Positions 1 through 8,582 of a stretch of DNA of 64,000 bases are shown here, in pieces. How positions within the stretch are numbered: the stretch's first letter is position 1; every line of letters begins with the position of its first letter. Position numbers and translations under genes: made by a program. Source of the DNA: Paenibacillus assamensis DSM 18201 (lineage in GTDB: Bacteria; Bacillota; Bacilli; Paenibacillales; Paenibacillaceae); assembly GCF_000422445.1 (NCBI RefSeq), contig NZ_KE383839.1:128321-192320 (forward strand), given 5' to 3'. The notes under the pieces are model-generated. The model worked only from the letters and a program-made list of their open reading frames with translations, ran no database searches and was not told where the DNA came from.

Positions 1-999
1 CCGGTATTTTTCGAAGTTGGTCTTATTCTATTGATTCCGATTGTGTTCACCGTTGCACGTAAAACGAACATGTCTCTCTTGCAAATCGGGATTCCGATTC
101 TTGCTGGTTTGTCTATTGTACACGGTCTTGTACCACCACATCCGGCGCCAATGATTGCGATTGATGCATTCAACGCTGACCTTGGCATGACGATTTTGTA
201 TTCCTTGATCGTAGGTTTGCCAGCTGCTATCATTGCTGGTCCTATCTTCGGTAAATATATTGGTAAGCGGATACAAGTTCAGCCGCCTGCAAATCTAGAA
301 GAGCAATTTGCTGTCAAAGGCGACATTAAGCTGCCTGGATTCGGAATTACGTTGTTTACGATTCTTTTACCCGTTATTCTAATGTTAGCTGGTTCTGCGG
401 CGTTAATTCTAGATCCAGATGCAACAAGTAGCTGGACGATATTCTTTGAGTTTATCGGTCATGAAGTCATAGCGTTGCTCATATCGGTCGTATTCTCCTT
501 CTACTCGCTTGGCTTTGCTCGTGGATTCACGAAGGAAGATATTTCCCGCTTCAGCAGCGAATGTTTGGCGCCAACGGCAACGATTATTTTGATCATCGGT
601 GGTGGCGGAGCATTCAAGCAAGTGCTTATTGATAGTGGAGTAGGTGGAGCGATTGCACAAATTGCAACACAAGCTAATGTAAATATTATTCTGTTTGCTT
701 GGCTGGTAGCAGCACTTATTCGCGTCGCTACTGGTTCCGCAACGGTTGCGATGACAACGGCAGCAGGAATTGTAGCTCCTGTTCTAGCTATGAACCCAGG
801 TGTAAATGTCGAGCTTGTTGTATTGGCAACGGGTGCTGGCTCGATCGTATTGTCCCACGTTAACGATGCAGGCTTCTGGATGGTTAAAGAGTTCTTTAAC
901 ATGTCGGTCACACAAACGTTGAAGTCTTGGACCGTGATGGAGACGATACTATCTGTTGTAGCACTTGGTCTAATTCTTGCTCTCAGTATGTTCGTTTAA
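1..999 (+). CDS. gntP: Gluconate permease, GntP family (5' truncated by window)
   Basis: The reading frame is open from base 1, and the residues before the first possible start (PVFFEVGLILLIPIVF) are typical GntP sequence, so the gene begins outside the window. About 332 C-terminal residues are visible, against roughly 450 for the family. They form many hydrophobic segments with the family features VPPHPAP, GGGGAFKQVL and SHVNDAGFW. GntP proteins are inner-membrane proton symporters for gluconate or related sugar acids. A gluconate kinase follows 82 bases downstream, which supports a gluconate import and phosphorylation pair. Family assignment is strong; the exact sugar acid is inferred. Confidence 0.93.
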   Translation, partial: PVFFEVGLILLIPIVFTVARKTNMSLLQIGIPILAGLSIVHGLVPPHPAPMIAIDAFNADLGMTILYSLIVGLPAAIIAGPIFGKYIGKRIQVQPPANLEEQFAVKGDIKLPGFGITLFTILLPVILMLAGSAALILDPDATSSWTIFFEFIGHEVIALLISVVFSFYSLGFARGFTKEDISRFSSECLAPTATIILIIGGGGAFKQVLIDSGVGGAIAQIATQANVNIILFAWLVAALIRVATGSATVAMTTAAGIVAPVLAMNPGVNVELVVLATGAGSIVLSHVNDAGFWMVKEFFNMSVTQTLKSWTVMETILSVVALGLILALSMFV

Positions 1000-1009
1000 A
1001 TAGAGGCAG

Positions 1010-1042
1010 TTCAAAAAGTCCGGATATCACGGACTTTTTGAA
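1010..1042 (+). terminator. Intercistronic hairpin between permease and kinase
   Basis: There is a perfect 13-bp inverted repeat (TTCAAAAAGTCCG at 1010-1022 and its complement at 1030-1042) with a 7-base loop. It lies 11 bases after the permease stop and just before the kinase ribosome site. No T-run follows the stem, so it may be a partial terminator or an mRNA-stabilising hairpin that sets permease:kinase ratios, not a full stop. Confidence 0.6.
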
Positions 1043-1081
1043 TATGCAATAAAGGCAGTGGAAGGAAAGAAGGGTTATGTT

Positions 1082-2629
1082 ATGAGCAAAGTTCTATATA
1101 CGATCGGTATCGATATTGGTACAACGAGTACGAAGGCAGTTCTGTTTCAGGAAGATGGTACAGTCGTAGCAAAAGGCGGGGAAGAGTACCCATTATTTAC
1201 ACCTAATGCCACGATTGCAGAACAGAATCCGGAACAGATTTTTCAGGCGGTCATTCAATCGGTTAAACAGGTCATGTCGAATAGCAGCGTCTCTCCATCC
1301 GATATCCTATTCGTTTCTTTCAGCTCTGCGATGCATAGTGTTATTGCCGTTAATGCAGCAGGCGTTCCATTGACGCCTTGTATTACATGGGCAGACAATC
1401 GGAGTGCTGCTCATGCGGTGCGCTTGAAGCAGGAGATGAACGGACATGAGTTGTATCGCCGTACAGGGACGCCGATTCATCCAATGTCGCCGATTACGAA
1501 GCTAATGTGGCTGCGTGACGAAGAGCCGGAGCTGTTTGCGAAGACAACCAAGTTCATTTCGATTAAAGAATATGTATTTGCAAAGTTGTTCGGCAAATAT
1601 GTAGTTGATTACTCCATCGCATCTGCTACAGGCATGTTTAACTTGCAGCAGCTTGATTGGGACGAGGAAGCACTTCGAATTGCTGGTGTGGGTAGAGAAC
1701 AGCTGTCTGAGCTCGTGCCAACAACGCATCAGATGAAAGGATTGGATGGAGCATTCGCCTGTGAAATGGGCCTTGATCCTCAAACAACCTTTATTGTAGG
1801 CGCAAGCGATGGAGTATTGTCCAATCTAGGTGTCAATGCGATTCAGCCTGGAGTCGTAGCTGTTACAATCGGGACAAGCGGAGCGATTCGTACGGTAGTT
1901 GACCGGCCTGTGACTGATCCGAAAGGACGTACGTTCTGTTATGCGTTAACTGACAAGCACTGGGTAGTAGGCGGTCCGGTAAACAATGGCGGCATGCTAT
2001 TCCGCTGGGTGCGTGACGAGCTTGCCGCATCGGAAGTGGAAGCTGCGAAGCGCCTTGGAATCGATCCGTATAATCTGCTCACGCAAATTGCTGAGCGTGT
2101 AAGACCTGGATCAGACGGCTTGTTGTTCCACCCATTTTTCACAGGTGAGCGTGCTCCGCTCTGGAATGCCGATGCGCGAGGGTCCTTCTTCGGCTTAACG
2201 ATGCACCATCGCAAAGAGCATATGATTCGTTCGGTTTTGGAAGGGATCATCTTCAATTTATACACGGTGCTCTTGGCAATGGAAGAGCAGATTGGTCGAC
2301 CTCATCGCATTCATGCGACTGGTGGCTTTGCCCGCTCGGAGCTGTGGCGTCAAATGATGGCAGACATTTTCGATCAGAAAGTGGTCATTCCAGAAAGCTA
2401 TGAAAGCTCCTGCTTAGGTGCGGTTGTACTGGGGCTCTATGCTACGGGTAGAACCGATTCGTTGGATATTGTCTCGACGATGGTAGGTGCATCCCATGAG
2501 CATAAGCCTGTGAAGGAGAATGCGAAGTTGTATCACCAGCTGCTTCCGATCTTTATTTCCCTTCCGCGTAGGTTGGAAGAGGAGTATGCGGCGATGGCAA
2601 AATTCCAGCGCAATTTATTGGAAGAGTAG
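1082..2629 (+). CDS. gntK: Gluconate kinase, FGGY family
   Basis: Phosphorylates gluconate to 6-phosphogluconate with ATP for the pentose phosphate route. The 515-residue protein opens with the FGGY/ASKHA phosphate motif GIDIGTTSTK (residues 8-17) and has the C-terminal nucleotide-binding ATGGFARSELWRQMM segment. Length fits FGGY kinases. The frame extends to a GTG at 1058, but AAGAAGGG sits 7 bases before the ATG at 1082, which I chose. The kinase follows the permease, the reverse of the Bacillus gntRKPZ order; no gntR or gntZ is in view. Other FGGY substrates (xylulose, glycerol) are less likely given the GntP neighbour. Confidence 0.92.
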   Translation: MSKVLYTIGIDIGTTSTKAVLFQEDGTVVAKGGEEYPLFTPNATIAEQNPEQIFQAVIQSVKQVMSNSSVSPSDILFVSFSSAMHSVIAVNAAGVPLTPCITWADNRSAAHAVRLKQEMNGHELYRRTGTPIHPMSPITKLMWLRDEEPELFAKTTKFISIKEYVFAKLFGKYVVDYSIASATGMFNLQQLDWDEEALRIAGVGREQLSELVPTTHQMKGLDGAFACEMGLDPQTTFIVGASDGVLSNLGVNAIQPGVVAVTIGTSGAIRTVVDRPVTDPKGRTFCYALTDKHWVVGGPVNNGGMLFRWVRDELAASEVEAAKRLGIDPYNLLTQIAERVRPGSDGLLFHPFFTGERAPLWNADARGSFFGLTMHHRKEHMIRSVLEGIIFNLYTVLLAMEEQIGRPHRIHATGGFARSELWRQMMADIFDQKVVIPESYESSCLGAVVLGLYATGRTDSLDIVSTMVGASHEHKPVKENAKLYHQLLPIFISLPRRLEEEYAAMAKFQRNLLEE

Positions 2630-2682
2630 CCTTTTTAATTCATAGAAAGATACAGAGTTGACTTATCGTTAACTTAAAAATA

Positions 2683-2770
2683 AGGGCTGTCTCACGTGGG
2701 AGTTGCCTTCCAACTGTTAGCCTATTTTAATAGGTTCTAACTATGGGGGGACCACAGGGAGACAGCCTTT
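2683..2770. other. Structured intergenic element, possible bidirectional terminator or RNA
   Basis: Between the convergent kinase and DUF5693 gene lies a nested structure. The outer stem is GGCTGTCTC (2685-2693) with GAGACAGCC (2759-2767). A second stem is GTGG (2696-2699) with CCAC (2752-2755). These enclose two inner hairpins, AGTTG/CAACT and GTTAGCCTATT/AATAGG..CTAAC. On the minus strand the outer stem is followed by CTTATTTTT, so it could terminate the DUF5693 transcript. It is more elaborate than a normal terminator. Confidence 0.5.
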
Positions 2771-2813
2771 ACTGTTCATTTAGAAGCACAATTGTAACGT
2801 TGTACTATAACTG

Positions 2814-4883
2814 TCAATTAATATTGCTCGACCAACGCTTTTTCCCATAGTTCCAAATGAAACAAACGATATGCCAAGCGACTATAGCAAGTATGCCTAT
2901 AATAATTCCGAGAACCATACCTAATCCTACACGGATAAAGGAAATCATAAGCGGTGTATGCAGATGGGCGAATGTGTTCGCGAGAGAAATTTGACCAATG
3001 ATGCTCATCGCGAAAATGATAATGCCTGCCTTTACCTTACTTAATGCTAAGTAAGCACCGAGGAAGAAGAGTGGATATGCAAATAAAAATTCCTTTAGGC
3101 GTGGACGAACACCGAGCGTTTGCTCTAACAAGGCGCGGAACAATAGCTCGATTGGGGAAACGGCACCTGAATTTCCCGTGCGAATAAAATAATAAAGAAG
3201 TACGGCGGAGCAGGCTGCAGCAATTACACACCAAAGAATGGTGATCGGCGTTAGTAAGATACGTTTAACAAATTGAGCTTTTCCTCGTAAAGACAGCTCG
3301 TTTTTATCAAAAAAGAGTAAATAGAGCGCGACAAAACCTATTGGAATAATACTAGCCAGCCCTACGCCCTGGAATTGATCGACTTTTAATAGAAACACAA
3401 TGTCATTTAGTAAACTGACGATTACCATGCCGCCAATAAGAGATATCATCGAAGTGCGGATAAATAGAGTTACACCTGTTACGATGCGCTGTATAGGAGA
3501 TAGAGACAAGCTTTGTTTGCTGCGCAATGTGCGGATCGCCAAGATGAGAGCAACTGTAGGTGCAGCGATGCAAGCGCCTAACGATATTAATTTGTAGAGC
3601 CATAAAGGCGATACTACGTAGAGTCCGACAGCAGCAACGATGCCCATCAGCAAACTTGGCAGTAGGAGAGCGGGAAAGAAGCATCCTACCAGTAATGCAA
3701 TGATAGCAATACCCACCCCAATCATAAGCCACTTCCATAGCATCTGCATAGGAATTTCTTTCGTCTCAAATACAGGAGCCTGTCCAACCTGCATACTGAA
3801 CTTTTCTAGTCTGGCAGTTACACTATCTTTACCATTTAAGATCGAATATAACGGTTCTAGTGGATTAACATAGGTGCCAGTACTTGGGCTAACAGCTGGT
3901 TTGGCGGAGATAAGGATAGTTCGGATATTGCGGTCCTTTACAGCTAGAACAAGTCGATCTGCAAATCTCGTCATGAGTGCTTCAAGCTGCTTGTCATTAA
4001 GCGTACCGATCAGTTTACCAGAATCAAAATCGCTGAAAATATGCGTGCGTACGATTTGATTATCTAGATTAGAAGCCAGCGTTTGCAGTCCGATAGGCTC
4101 GGTCTTTTTCAGTTCGGGCAGAGCTAGTTTTAGACCGTGCTTGCGCATTAAATCAGCTGTAAGCTTAATGTTGTCGTCTAGTTCATTGATGGACTTCGTC
4201 ACGCCAGGTACCGATTCTCCATCGATCACCAACGTGGTTACTCCATAACTGCGCAGCATCGCTAGGGACTTGTCGAGCGCATTAGCGTCAAATGGACGGC
4301 GATTGGATATGTAAGCAACGATGTCGAACTGCTGTTCTTTCAGCATTTGCAAGGTGAGAGGATCATAATCGAGCGTTATGATGGAAGCGTCTTTTATTGG
4401 CATTTCTAAGACAAGTCCATCTTGTTCGTTCAAGGTCCAACGTTGGGTGGCAATGTTCAAACGTTGTGCTTGCTGTTCAATGAACTGGTTCATTTGACTT
4501 CGACTATTCGGATCCGTAAAAAGGATGTAGGTGAAGTTCTCTTGAGGTGAAATCGGTTGAGAGGTCAATACGCTGACTTCGCGTGAAGAGTACATATTTA
4601 TTTTGCGGCTTAAGAGCAGCTCTTGAAGTGTGCTTTCATGTACAGCAATGGCGTTTATGCCAGTCTCCTTCATCGTATTAAGCTGTTCTTGGATAAACGA
4701 AGCAGGGTGAAGCTGTGAATCTGACATTTGCAGCAGATCTCGAAAATGCATAACGAACTGAACGCTGCTTGACGTGTTCTCCGTTGTCACACGTTGATAA
4801 ACTAAGGGGATATTAGCCAGCATACCAATGATGACAAAACACCATATCCATCGTGTTAATCTATCATTTCGAGATAGATTCAT
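2814..4883 (-). CDS. DUF5693 family multi-pass membrane protein
   Basis: A 689-residue protein with one N-terminal membrane segment (about residues 11-28), a roughly 350-residue extracytoplasmic domain, and about eight hydrophobic helices in the C-terminal half. This architecture and the start sequence (ANIPLVYQRV) match DUF5693, a family common in Paenibacillus and often encoded near cell-wall pyruvyltransferase genes. No such neighbour is present here. The ATG at 4883 is preceded by GGAGTTGATAAT, a reasonable ribosome site. Molecular function is unknown; a role in envelope or S-layer assembly is only an inference from family context. Confidence 0.75.
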   Translation of the reverse strand: MNLSRNDRLTRWIWCFVIIGMLANIPLVYQRVTTENTSSSVQFVMHFRDLLQMSDSQLHPASFIQEQLNTMKETGINAIAVHESTLQELLLSRKINMYSSREVSVLTSQPISPQENFTYILFTDPNSRSQMNQFIEQQAQRLNIATQRWTLNEQDGLVLEMPIKDASIITLDYDPLTLQMLKEQQFDIVAYISNRRPFDANALDKSLAMLRSYGVTTLVIDGESVPGVTKSINELDDNIKLTADLMRKHGLKLALPELKKTEPIGLQTLASNLDNQIVRTHIFSDFDSGKLIGTLNDKQLEALMTRFADRLVLAVKDRNIRTILISAKPAVSPSTGTYVNPLEPLYSILNGKDSVTARLEKFSMQVGQAPVFETKEIPMQMLWKWLMIGVGIAIIALLVGCFFPALLLPSLLMGIVAAVGLYVVSPLWLYKLISLGACIAAPTVALILAIRTLRSKQSLSLSPIQRIVTGVTLFIRTSMISLIGGMVIVSLLNDIVFLLKVDQFQGVGLASIIPIGFVALYLLFFDKNELSLRGKAQFVKRILLTPITILWCVIAAACSAVLLYYFIRTGNSGAVSPIELLFRALLEQTLGVRPRLKEFLFAYPLFFLGAYLALSKVKAGIIIFAMSIIGQISLANTFAHLHTPLMISFIRVGLGMVLGIIIGILAIVAWHIVCFIWNYGKKRWSSNIN

Positions 4884-5022
4884 ATTATCAACTCCAATGC
4901 ATGATGAGGTTGTTCTACATTTGGATTGTAATGAATATCAGCTAAGATGTCTACAATTACCATAATTATTGTTGTTTTTAAATATAACCGCTCGTAATTT
5001 CATATTTATGAGAAGGGTGTAA

Positions 5023-5206
5023 TGTAATTGGGTGGCGCTAAAAAATGGTGAGCCGTACATTTACGGCAATGGTAATAGCCTGATAAGGGAAAGTATTTAA
5101 GAACGGATTGAGCAAGTCGATGTTGAAAGAGGCAATGAGAAAAAGTGGAACGAATCAAGTGGTGAATAAAGTAATAGCTCAGATTGAAGCTATGCTGCAG
5201 CAGTAG
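5023..5206 (+). pseudogene. Frameshifted remnant of an unrecognised gene
   Basis: Two short overlapping frames read as one protein C-terminus if a single-base shift is allowed near 5086. The first (5023-5085) gives NWVALKNGEPYIYGNGNSLI and the second (5087-5206) gives KVFKNGLSKSMLKEAMRKSG, ending at a TAG. Composition is protein-like in both parts, and no start codon with a ribosome site is present. I do not recognise the family. It fills most of the gap between the DUF5693 gene and the flavin reductase. Confidence 0.35.
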
Positions 5207-5223
5207 CAAAGTTGACAGAATCT

Positions 5224-5253
5224 TTATCTTGAATTATCTTTAATTCAAGATAA
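5224..5253. promoter_or_regulatory. Perfect 13-bp dyad before the flavin reductase (MarR/MhqR-like operator)
   Basis: TTATCTTGAATTA (5224-5236) and its exact complement TAATTCAAGATAA (5241-5253) are separated by four bases. The site lies 9 bases before the ribosome site of the reductase. The core resembles the TATCTnGAATT half-sites known for MhqR-type MarR repressors that control quinone- and flavin-linked reductases. The regulator itself is not in the window. Confidence 0.6.
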
Positions 5254-5275
5254 TTTAAAGCGAGGAGATTTTGTT

Positions 5276-5887
5276 ATGATATCGATAGATGCAACACAAC
5301 TTACAGATAAAGATGCTTATAAGCTGCTTATTGGCAGTGTTGTGCCAAGACCAATTGCTTTTATTACGACGCTGTCTCAAAAAGGCGTATTGAATGCAGC
5401 TCCGTTTAGTTATTTCTCCATCGTATCCAGCAATCCGCCGATGCTCTCTGTATCGGTTCAACGCAAAGCAGGCGAATTGAAGGATACAGCGAGAAATGCG
5501 ATTGAGTCTGGCGAGTTGGTGATTCATATCGTCGATGAAGCAATCGTAAAGGCAGTCAACGAGACTGCGGCGAATGTACCGCCAGATGAGAGTGAGGTTG
5601 AACTTGCTGGCTTAACTCCGATTGAGAGCGAATCGATTCGTGTACCTGGGATCGCAGAATCTAAAATTCGCATGGAGTGTGTGCTTGAGAAGTCCATCCC
5701 ACTAGGTGGTACGGATGAAACACCTACTTGTGATCTGCTCATTGCTCGTGTCGTGCGTGCACATATTGCGGATGATATCTACGAGGATGGACGTATTGAT
5801 GCGGAGAAGCTGCAGCTTGTGAGCCGCATGGCCGGAAGCTATTATTCTTCTTTAGGCAAGTTGTTCTCTATTGAGCGACCGCAGTGA
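5276..5887 (+). CDS. Flavin reductase-like FMN-binding protein
   Basis: A 203-residue protein of the flavoredoxin/flavin-reductase split-barrel family. The N-terminal pattern TDKDAYKLLIGSVVPRPIAFITTLSQKG and the following LNAAPFSYFSIVSSNPPMLSVSVQRK are hallmarks of this FMN-binding fold. Such proteins reduce flavin or use FMN to reduce quinones or other electrophiles, in the cytoplasm. The ATG at 5276 follows GAGGAG by 8 bases. The strong upstream dyad suggests inducible single-gene expression, and a terminator follows the gene. The physiological substrate is unknown. Confidence 0.85.
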   Translation: MISIDATQLTDKDAYKLLIGSVVPRPIAFITTLSQKGVLNAAPFSYFSIVSSNPPMLSVSVQRKAGELKDTARNAIESGELVIHIVDEAIVKAVNETAANVPPDESEVELAGLTPIESESIRVPGIAESKIRMECVLEKSIPLGGTDETPTCDLLIARVVRAHIADDIYEDGRIDAEKLQLVSRMAGSYYSSLGKLFSIERPQ

Positions 5888-5932
5888 TCTAATGGTTGCA
5901 GAGCATGGGTAAATATAGTTTAGCTCATCATG

Positions 5933-5966
5933 AAAGACCAAGTGTGTTCTGCGCTTGGTCTTTTTA
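5933..5966 (+). terminator. Rho-independent terminator after flavin reductase
   Basis: Stem AAAGACCAAGTG (5933-5944) pairs with CGCTTGGTCTTT (5952-5963) with one G-T wobble, and is followed by a T-run. Confidence 0.85.
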
Positions 5967-5972
5967 ATACAT

Positions 5973-6213
5973 TTAAAAATATAAACCTTTAGCAACTGGC
6001 TGAACCGTTTCTAATACAGTGTCAACCATTTCGTCATCAACTAATGTTCTAATCATCCAAGCCGCGAGATCCTGCGCAGCAAAATAGCCAGCAGTAGTGA
6101 ACCTGAACACATTGAACCTTTTAATTGCCTTGCAGGATCTAGCCCATGGTAAAAAACATCTGTATCAGTGAAATTATCGTAACGGACAATTTTAATAATT
6201 AATAAATTGTGCA
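5973..6213 (-). pseudogene. Decayed SDR/NmrA-type NAD(P)-dependent oxidoreductase, C-terminal part
   Basis: On the minus strand two frames join across one frameshift. Upstream is VRYDNFTDTDVFYHGLDPAR, downstream is GYFAAQDLAAWMIRTL, and the frame ends ETVQPVAKGLYF with a TAA at 5973-5975. This resembles the C-terminal third of an atypical short-chain dehydrogenase or NmrA-type protein. The N-terminal Rossmann part is absent. It occupies most of the 5967-6330 gap; the rest (6214-6330) shows only the upstream region of the next gene. The family call is by pattern only. Confidence 0.55.
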
Positions 6214-6330
6214 ACCAGTATCATGGTAAACTAAGAATTGATATTCCATCTGGGAACGATAGTTTAATGGACATTTTGATAGCGAAGCTTGTGGAAATGA
6301 CGATGACATTTATACAGAGGATGGATAGCC

Positions 6331-6942
6331 ATGGGAGTAAATTTTTCAGCTGTATTTCATAATACACTTAGTTCAGCAGGTATGTATCAGTTATGTGACG
6401 ATCTAAATAATGCTACTAAGTTCCCGACACTACAAAAGTTTAGCGAAGAAGTAGTGAAAAATAATCCGCATCTAAATAATATATGGAAATGGAGCTACTT
6501 TAGCTTTGAGCACTCCGTTACGAATACGATTGAAGAAAAGTTAGAGGCTGACGGATATATTGAGCTTGATGGCCCAGGGGGATTTGATTTGTTATTCAAT
6601 CGTCATATAGTCGAGCTGTCTTCTTTTACTCGATGGAGCCCTTTTTTGAAAAATCTTGTGCATCGTCATGAAATGAGAATGATTTGCTATGAAATAGCAT
6701 CCTATATGGGGAAAACGAAGGCGATATACATGGGTGATAACTACTGTGCAAGCGATTATGTTTACGATAATAATACAATGGAGGAATATAAACAATTTTT
6801 GATAAAGAGGTTTGGCTCATCAAAAGAATCAATTGATGACTTGTATATTGATTTAGGAGATTCTTGGGATTCTATTGGTTATTTTGAGGATCATTTTCAT
6901 GATTTGAAAATGATGAATGGTAAATCTAATATTTCTAAGTGA
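6331..6942 (+). CDS. Hypothetical protein, 203 aa
   Basis: I do not recognise this protein. It is acidic and soluble, rich in aromatic residues, with no signal peptide or membrane segment and no obvious catalytic motif. The start ATG is preceded by AGAGGA at a good distance. It lies 9 bases before a second unrecognised gene in the same direction, so the two are probably co-expressed. Low GC and AT-rich codons compared with the dhb operon suggest acquired DNA, and the pair sits next to a decayed gene. An immunity-type or orphan accessory role is possible but unsupported by motif. Confidence 0.6.
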   Translation: MGVNFSAVFHNTLSSAGMYQLCDDLNNATKFPTLQKFSEEVVKNNPHLNNIWKWSYFSFEHSVTNTIEEKLEADGYIELDGPGGFDLLFNRHIVELSSFTRWSPFLKNLVHRHEMRMICYEIASYMGKTKAIYMGDNYCASDYVYDNNTMEEYKQFLIKRFGSSKESIDDLYIDLGDSWDSIGYFEDHFHDLKMMNGKSNISK

Positions 6943-6951
6943 TGTGATAAT

Positions 6952-7341
6952 GTGAGTATATATATGAATGAAGTTGATCTAATAAATGCTGATGCCTCAG
7001 AAATTCTATTGAAACTAGTCAGCTCAAATTGCATCATTATGTTTTTAAATCTATTTCATGCAGATAAAGTTGAAGATTTCGTAAGAGCAAATACATTTGT
7101 TTTACTAACCGATATCGTGAAGGTTATTGATGTGGAAGGGAAGATTAGCATATATCCGAATTTAAATACAGCTAATAGACTCAAAGAAGAACTCAATAAG
7201 CAAGATGGGGATTTCTCTTGTGTTATTTTGTCGGGCAAAATGGATTTGTTATTTTATGTGCGAGGAACCGAGTATGGTATTAGAGTGAAAGAATACCACA
7301 AAGGATTGATTGAGGAATATGTTGATTCACAGCGTACTTAA
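6952..7341 (+). CDS. Hypothetical protein, 129 aa
   Basis: Unrecognised small soluble protein, starting at GTG 6952 or at the in-frame ATG 6964; neither has a strong ribosome site. It has alternating hydrophobic strands (IIMFLNLF, FVLLTDIVKVI, CVILSGKMDLLFYV) that suggest a compact alpha/beta fold, and an acidic C-terminus. It follows the 203-residue hypothetical gene by 9 bases, which suggests translational coupling. Function unknown. Confidence 0.55.
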   Translation: MSIYMNEVDLINADASEILLKLVSSNCIIMFLNLFHADKVEDFVRANTFVLLTDIVKVIDVEGKISIYPNLNTANRLKEELNKQDGDFSCVILSGKMDLLFYVRGTEYGIRVKEYHKGLIEEYVDSQRT

Positions 7342-7498
7342 GGTATCTTATTATGGGAATATGTTCGGTTTCTGAAGAGGACATGGAGCAACATGAAAAG
7401 ATGAATAGAGAATTTAGTTTATCGTTAACAACATGGTATCATAGTCTTATGATGTCTAATGTCTAACACAAAGCAAACTAATTTCTAAGAGGTGGCAC

Positions 7499-7714
7499 AT
7501 GTCAATAGAGAGAAACGGTCATGTTTTAAAATACGAGGATGGGCGTTATTACATAGAAGAGGCGCCATATGCGACGGAAAAGCTTGATGAAGCAAAAATA
7601 TATACGAAGTATTTCGATCTAGTGGAGGCACAAGGTGCCGCACTTCGTCATACGGGTGAAACAGTCAACATTACTGCAGTTTCTTTCTATGTATGCAACA
7701 TAGCTGAAAAGTAA
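7499..7714 (+). CDS. Hypothetical small protein, 71 aa
   Basis: A short soluble protein (about 8 kDa) whose ATG follows the good ribosome site AAGAGGTGG by 4 bases. The N-terminal half (ERNGHVLKYEDGRYYIEEAP) reads as a beta-rich segment. I do not recognise the family. It stands alone between the hypothetical pair and the FMN reductase; the 157 bases upstream show no other gene. Confidence 0.5.
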   Translation: MSIERNGHVLKYEDGRYYIEEAPYATEKLDEAKIYTKYFDLVEAQGAALRHTGETVNITAVSFYVCNIAEK

Positions 7715-7814
7715 GTTAGTACATAGCAATGGCCCTTTACGTAACTTGATATCGAATAAGTACAGCCTTCTAGGAAATAGTAAAGAAATAATATTTCAGG
7801 AAGAGGAGCTCATC

Positions 7815-8369
7815 ATGTCTAAAAAAATAGGCCTAATTTGCGGAAGCTTGCGAAAAAATTCCTATAATCGCATGATTGCAAACACGATTGCGGACTTAAA
7901 CCTTTCTGCCACTTTTCATTGCATTGAGCTCGGTAATCTCCCTCTGTATAACGAAGATTTGGAAGCGGGAGAGCTGCCAGCATCCGTAGTGGCGTTTAAT
8001 AAGGGGATCCTAGATGCAGACGGTATCGTAATTGTCACGCCGGAATACAATTCCGGTATTCCCGGAGTGCTCAAAAATGCGTTGGATTGGGCATCACGCC
8101 CGCCAAGATCCGGAGCTTTGCAGGGTAAGCCTGTAGGTATTGTTGGAGCGACACCTGGTGGATTAGGTACGGCATTAGCTCAAGTACAACTTAGGCATAC
8201 GATTGAAGCGATGCAAGTTCCTTGTCTGCCATTTCAAAAAGTGCGTGTATCACAAGTACATGAAAAAGTAAATGCTGAGTTGAACATCGTTTCGGATGAG
8301 CGCACGAAACAGAACATTCAAAGTTACATGGAGCATTTTATAAAATGGATTGAACATCGCTCCAATTAA
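7815..8369 (+). CDS. NADPH-dependent FMN reductase family protein
   Basis: A 184-residue flavodoxin-like protein. The FMN-phosphate loop is GSLRKNSYNR (residues 10-19), and the second signature is TPEYNSGIPGVLKNALDW, typical of the SsuE/ChrR/YieF group. These enzymes reduce FMN, quinones, azo dyes or chromate with NAD(P)H in the cytoplasm. The open frame extends upstream to a TTG at 7746, but AGGAAGAGGAG directly precedes the ATG at 7815. A strong terminator follows, so it is monocistronic. The true substrate cannot be read from the sequence. Confidence 0.88.
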   Translation: MSKKIGLICGSLRKNSYNRMIANTIADLNLSATFHCIELGNLPLYNEDLEAGELPASVVAFNKGILDADGIVIVTPEYNSGIPGVLKNALDWASRPPRSGALQGKPVGIVGATPGGLGTALAQVQLRHTIEAMQVPCLPFQKVRVSQVHEKVNAELNIVSDERTKQNIQSYMEHFIKWIEHRSN

Positions 8370-8412
8370 GACTCAAAATCATAGGCAGGGTCGGCTAAAA
8401 CAAAATAGACAT

Positions 8413-8465
8413 AAAAGTAAGGCATCAGCTAGCATGTGATATGCAGTTGATGCCTTACTTTTTTG
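8413..8465 (+). terminator. Terminator after FMN reductase
   Basis: The long stem AAAAGTAAGGCATCAGCT (8413-8430) pairs with AGTTGATGCCTTACTTTT (8445-8462), followed by T residues. The A-run before the stem would let it also act on the minus strand. Confidence 0.88.
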
Positions 8466-8582
8466 CTCGTTTTTTACAATGTTCATTACCAGCAGGATCA
8501 ACGGAAGTAACGCCATGGGTATAACACTGTTCGTAGTAAGCTCATCTTTATCGATTTAAACAGTGGTGAATTTATGCTATGT

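Noticed and set aside
501-911. 136-codon open frame on the minus strand inside gntP
   Set aside because: Antisense shadow of strongly conserved permease sequence, with no ribosome site or recognisable protein.
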